Below are positions 61,140 through 64,000 of a stretch of DNA of 64,000 bases, piece after piece (positions within the stretch are counted from its first letter, which is position 1; each line of letters opens with the position of its first letter). Source of the DNA: Sphingomonadales bacterium EhC05 (GTDB lineage Bacteria; Pseudomonadota; Alphaproteobacteria; Sphingomonadales; Sphingomonadaceae). Where the stretch lies: contig LXYP01000027.1 in NCBI GenBank assembly GCA_001650955.1, positions 55,800-119,799 of the forward strand. Reading direction: 5' to 3'. The notes below the pieces were generated by a model. It did not search any database. It saw only the letters and a program-made list of their open reading frames with translations, and was not told the origin of the DNA. The position numbers and the translations under genes were made by a program.

Positions 61140-64000
61140 ATGAGGACGATAGTTCTCACAAGTGGTTTTTTAGCTATTTGCACATTCTTGATTTTCCTCG
61201 AACCGGCTTATGGGGAAAGTTTGGATGATGGCCGCCGGTTACATCTCGATTATCCGCGCATGATAGATAATGCCGTTGATGCGTACACCATTGGTCATAT
61301 TACAAGAGCGTGCGCTGGTGTTGAAGATGCCAAAAACAGAAACGCTAATATTGTGGATTTATCGGTAGATGAAAGGGTCCGAACCTTAAACAATTCAAGT
61401 TTGCTTAACGCAAAGTGCGGAAATACAGTGTTAGCTCTAGCAGAGATAAATGAGGCTGTGGAGCTTTTGCACGAAAACCAATCTCAGCTACCTGCAGTGT
61501 CGCCTGTAGTTCAAAGCAATCGAGCAATTATCCTTGGAGAGCTTAAAAATTGGTCTGAGGCTGAAACGGCATTTACGGAAGTTTATGAGAGCCGTAAAGC
61601 TGTGTTGGGAGTGAATGCACCCGAAACGATCGGCAGTTTAACAAATTTGGCGGTCGCTCGGTGGCATTTGAACGATCTCGAAAGTGCCGAGGAAATGTTA
61701 GATAAAGCAGCCGGGCTAAATAAGGCATTTCAAAATGAGTATACGACTTTGAGTGTCAACATTTTGCTCAATCAATCCAGTCTATACTCTGCAACACTTA
61801 GGCCTAGCGAAGCTTTAGCTGCGGCGAATTCCGCATGGGAATTAAGCAAGCGAGGGCTGGGAGATGCAGATCCGCTGACTATACGTAGTCAGATTAACTT
61901 GGCGCACAAACTTCAAATCGGTCGCGTCAACTGGGACGATTTAGAGAAATCTAGACAGATGTTTCGAGGAGCATATGCCGCCGCCATAGAGAATCAGGAC
62001 CCATCTGACGATGAGTACTTAACTATCAGAATCTATGATTTTCTGGCGTTAGAAAAACGAGCGACTGGTTTTCTAGAAGCGCCGAATATGATTTCAGGCG
62101 GCGATCTCAAATTTTATTTGGGAGAAATGGGGTCTAGAATCTTTGATTTAGCAACCATCGAAGAGAAGATTCGCTTTTCTAGAGATCGGCTAAATATCGC
62201 TGAAAGAATCGACGATGATAATCTTGCAGAATCAGAACTCAGATCATTGGCTTCTACCTATCTCAAAGCCGGAGAGCTCAGGAAAGCAGAGGGTTTCGCT
62301 GAACGGTCGCTAGAAACCCACCTTACGCGATCTGATTTTATGTACGCGGCTCAAGATTCTCTAGAGATTTATCTTACGATATTGAGAAAGTTGGGCGACG
62401 ATTCAAAAATAGGCGCGCTTGTGAATCGGAGGCAGCGCGCAAATGGAGTCTTCGAGCAAATCGATTTGCTTCAGGGACGTTACTATGAGGATCGACGAGG
62501 CCCAGCTGACAATCTTGAGCTCGCTGATCAACAATTAGCCCTATTGTCGCAATATCCCGGAAATCGCAGTTACCGGTATGCCACAGTATTGGATCATAAG
62601 GCTGTATTCCTTTCGGAAGCGGGGCGCCCCATTGAAGCTTTAGAAGTTATAGAGCAATCTATAGAAATAACCCGCGCGGCGCTGGGCGAAAACAACGCCG
62701 ACGTCATGCGGTTACTAGGCTTCTATTCGCGATTATTGGCGGAAGCCGGTCGAGTGACGGAAGCGCGCAAGGTGATTAATGAAGCTATAAGAAGAGGCTT
62801 CGTCATTGATAGCATCAGAAATGAAAATTTCAGCACTCTAATCGAATTATTGTCAAGAACGGCTTTGTTGGAAGCTGCTGATGAATGGGCAGATCGTCAG
62901 TTACAGATTCGTGCACGAGAGAATGAATTTCAGAAATCTCGAGAGATTAGGAACTTGGAATTGGTTGAACAGGGCCAGATTGGCGATCTCATGATAACTC
63001 TTGCATTTGAACCGGACAGATATTTTGACAAGGTTAGAGTGCTGCTTTTAATGGGCCGATTTGCAGAAGCTGAGACGATCAGTAAGGAGATTATTGAGCA
63101 ATTGAGCGCAGATTACCAACATGATATTTCATTAGCAAATCTTCTGTATGGATCTGCGCTTCTGGGGCAGTCAAAATATAAACAGGCAGAAGCGGCATTT
63201 CTAATTGCACGCAATTCGCTGGATAAATTAGCTTCATTCGATCCGTTGGCGTATGATGAGATATCGCTTCTATTGATCCGCACTTATCTTTTTCAGTCCA
63301 ATCGACGGGGCCGTGCATTAAAACTGATTGCTCCAATCGTCGAACGGGCTGAAAGCAATCGCATTGCTCGCTTAAATTCCGTGAGTTCATCATCTGATGC
63401 TGCATTGTCTCGTTCTAGCATAGCGGACTTATTTGCTCTTTTTTCCAACGTTTTATGGAGCCGAAACAGAACAAAAGCAGCAAATTCGGAACGATCGATG
63501 ATTGGTAACCATGATCAGAATCAGGCATTCATATCATTGCAAACTGCCATGGAAACGTCAGCCAGTAGAGCTATTGCGCAATTTGCTGGTCGTCAGGCTG
63601 CGCGAAAACGCGGTAAAAGTTTGGAAAAATTAGCCATAGAAAGAACGAAAACAATAAACGAATGGGCATCAGCAGATCTTAGATATTCTCAAGTTATTGG
63701 TGATCGCTCGGATAGATCTGATGCTGAGAGAAGAGAGATAATCGCCCTAAAACAACAATTGGAAGCTAGGTTTCAGGCGATAGACGAACGCTTGCGTGCT
63801 GAGGCTCCCGATTACTTTGCCTTGATTCGCCCCGAGCCTCTGTCTCTTCCTGAGGCGCAGGCGATACTGGGCGTTGACGAGGCAGCATTGCTGCTGGTGC
63901 CATCTGAATTCGGTACGCACGTGATGGCGGTGACAAAGGATGGGGAGGGTCTGAAATGGCACCGTTCTGAGCTGAAGGCGGAGGATATAGAGAAGGCAGT
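61140..64000 (+). CDS. Exported tetratricopeptide CHAT-domain protein, C-terminus beyond the window
   Basis: An uninterrupted frame of at least 953 residues runs from the ATG at 61140 to the window edge without a stop. The N-terminus is a Sec signal peptide (MRTIVLTSGFLAICTFLIFL, cleavage near AYGE). Residues about 90-760 are helical TPR-like repeats (ELKNWSEAETAFTEVYESRK, LNDLESAEEMLDKAAGL, LAEAGRVTEARKVINEAI, KYKQAEAAFLIARNSL). A long helical linker follows. From about 898 the start of a CHAT domain is seen (LSLPEAQAILGVDEAALLLV, then FGTHVMAVTKDGEGLKWHR). CHAT is a caspase-like peptidase fold; the His-Cys dyad lies outside the window, so activity cannot be judged. The base composition is AT-richer than neighbouring genes. 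It begins 10 bases after the previous stop. Confidence 0.88.
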   Translation, partial: MRTIVLTSGFLAICTFLIFLEPAYGESLDDGRRLHLDYPRMIDNAVDAYTIGHITRACAGVEDAKNRNANIVDLSVDERVRTLNNSSLLNAKCGNTVLALAEINEAVELLHENQSQLPAVSPVVQSNRAIILGELKNWSEAETAFTEVYESRKAVLGVNAPETIGSLTNLAVARWHLNDLESAEEMLDKAAGLNKAFQNEYTTLSVNILLNQSSLYSATLRPSEALAAANSAWELSKRGLGDADPLTIRSQINLAHKLQIGRVNWDDLEKSRQMFRGAYAAAIENQDPSDDEYLTIRIYDFLALEKRATGFLEAPNMISGGDLKFYLGEMGSRIFDLATIEEKIRFSRDRLNIAERIDDDNLAESELRSLASTYLKAGELRKAEGFAERSLETHLTRSDFMYAAQDSLEIYLTILRKLGDDSKIGALVNRRQRANGVFEQIDLLQGRYYEDRRGPADNLELADQQLALLSQYPGNRSYRYATVLDHKAVFLSEAGRPIEALEVIEQSIEITRAALGENNADVMRLLGFYSRLLAEAGRVTEARKVINEAIRRGFVIDSIRNENFSTLIELLSRTALLEAADEWADRQLQIRARENEFQKSREIRNLELVEQGQIGDLMITLAFEPDRYFDKVRVLLLMGRFAEAETISKEIIEQLSADYQHDISLANLLYGSALLGQSKYKQAEAAFLIARNSLDKLASFDPLAYDEISLLLIRTYLFQSNRRGRALKLIAPIVERAESNRIARLNSVSSSSDAALSRSSIADLFALFSNVLWSRNRTKAANSERSMIGNHDQNQAFISLQTAMETSASRAIAQFAGRQAARKRGKSLEKLAIERTKTINEWASADLRYSQVIGDRSDRSDAERREIIALKQQLEARFQAIDERLRAEAPDYFALIRPEPLSLPEAQAILGVDEAALLLVPSEFGTHVMAVTKDGEGLKWHRSELKAEDIEKA

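Overview
The window looks like chromosomal DNA of an alphaproteobacterium, most likely of the order Sphingomonadales (Sphingopyxis, Sphingorhabdus or Parasphingorhabdus type). The reasons are a mutY-DUF721-thioredoxin-smc cluster, aroA-cmk-rpsA-ihfB, hom-glpX-recJ, TIGR02300, DUF1489 and DUF6628-like proteins, a CP4-like class II EPSP synthase, and the dispersed palindrome TTCGACAGGCTCA/TGAGCCTGTCGAA seen in sphingomonads. Genus is inferred from gene content only.

Layout. 1-8154: start of a carboxymuconolactone decarboxylase-like gene, cyclophilin, MgtE, an acetyltransferase, a small gene behind a good Fur box, DUF1489, then a minus-strand operon mutY / serine hydrolase / nudC / GST-like. 8182-13898: DUF721, two thioredoxin-like proteins and SMC. 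13899-16980: palindromic repeats around a GIY-YIG gene, then soxR divergent from two VOC (glyoxalase-fold) genes with a near-perfect SoxR box, and a GFA-like protein. 16987-22018: oxidoreductase operon (aldo/keto reductase, nitronate monooxygenase-like, MDR), ubiA, rsmE. 22150-28441: secreted P-domain/DUF11 protein, DUF188, DEAD-box helicase, YhiN-like flavoprotein, tRNA-Ala, TIGR02300. 28625-33221: aroA, cmk, rpsA, ihfB, tRNA-Leu.

33486-39483 is an accessory catabolic or detoxification island: GST-like and TetR genes diverge from an internally deleted GMC oxidoreductase, a DsbA/HCCA-isomerase-like protein, an atypical SDR and a DUF3604 lipoprotein. 39652-46014: tRNA-Gln, ilvE, a MarR gene with a perfect inverted repeat over its start codon, proC, YbjN, UbiK-like, TspO and an ABC exporter. 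46457-49080 is a TonB-ExbB-ExbD-ExbD operon. 49345-57568: a secreted unknown, hom, another secreted unknown, glpX, a DUF900 lipoprotein hydrolase, a UDG-family gene, a flavodoxin-like gene, recJ and tRNA-Glu.

The last 6 kb holds the most interesting locus: a CHASE2-adenylyl cyclase, a small exported protein with a GPG motif, and a very long exported TPR protein that enters a CHAT (caspase-like) domain as the window ends. The three genes overlap or nearly touch, and the third is visibly AT-richer than the rest. The proposed reading is a cell-envelope sensing module coupling a periplasmic CHASE2 sensor to a periplasmic CHAT protein and cAMP. A 5'-truncated HAD phosphatase fragment lies just upstream.
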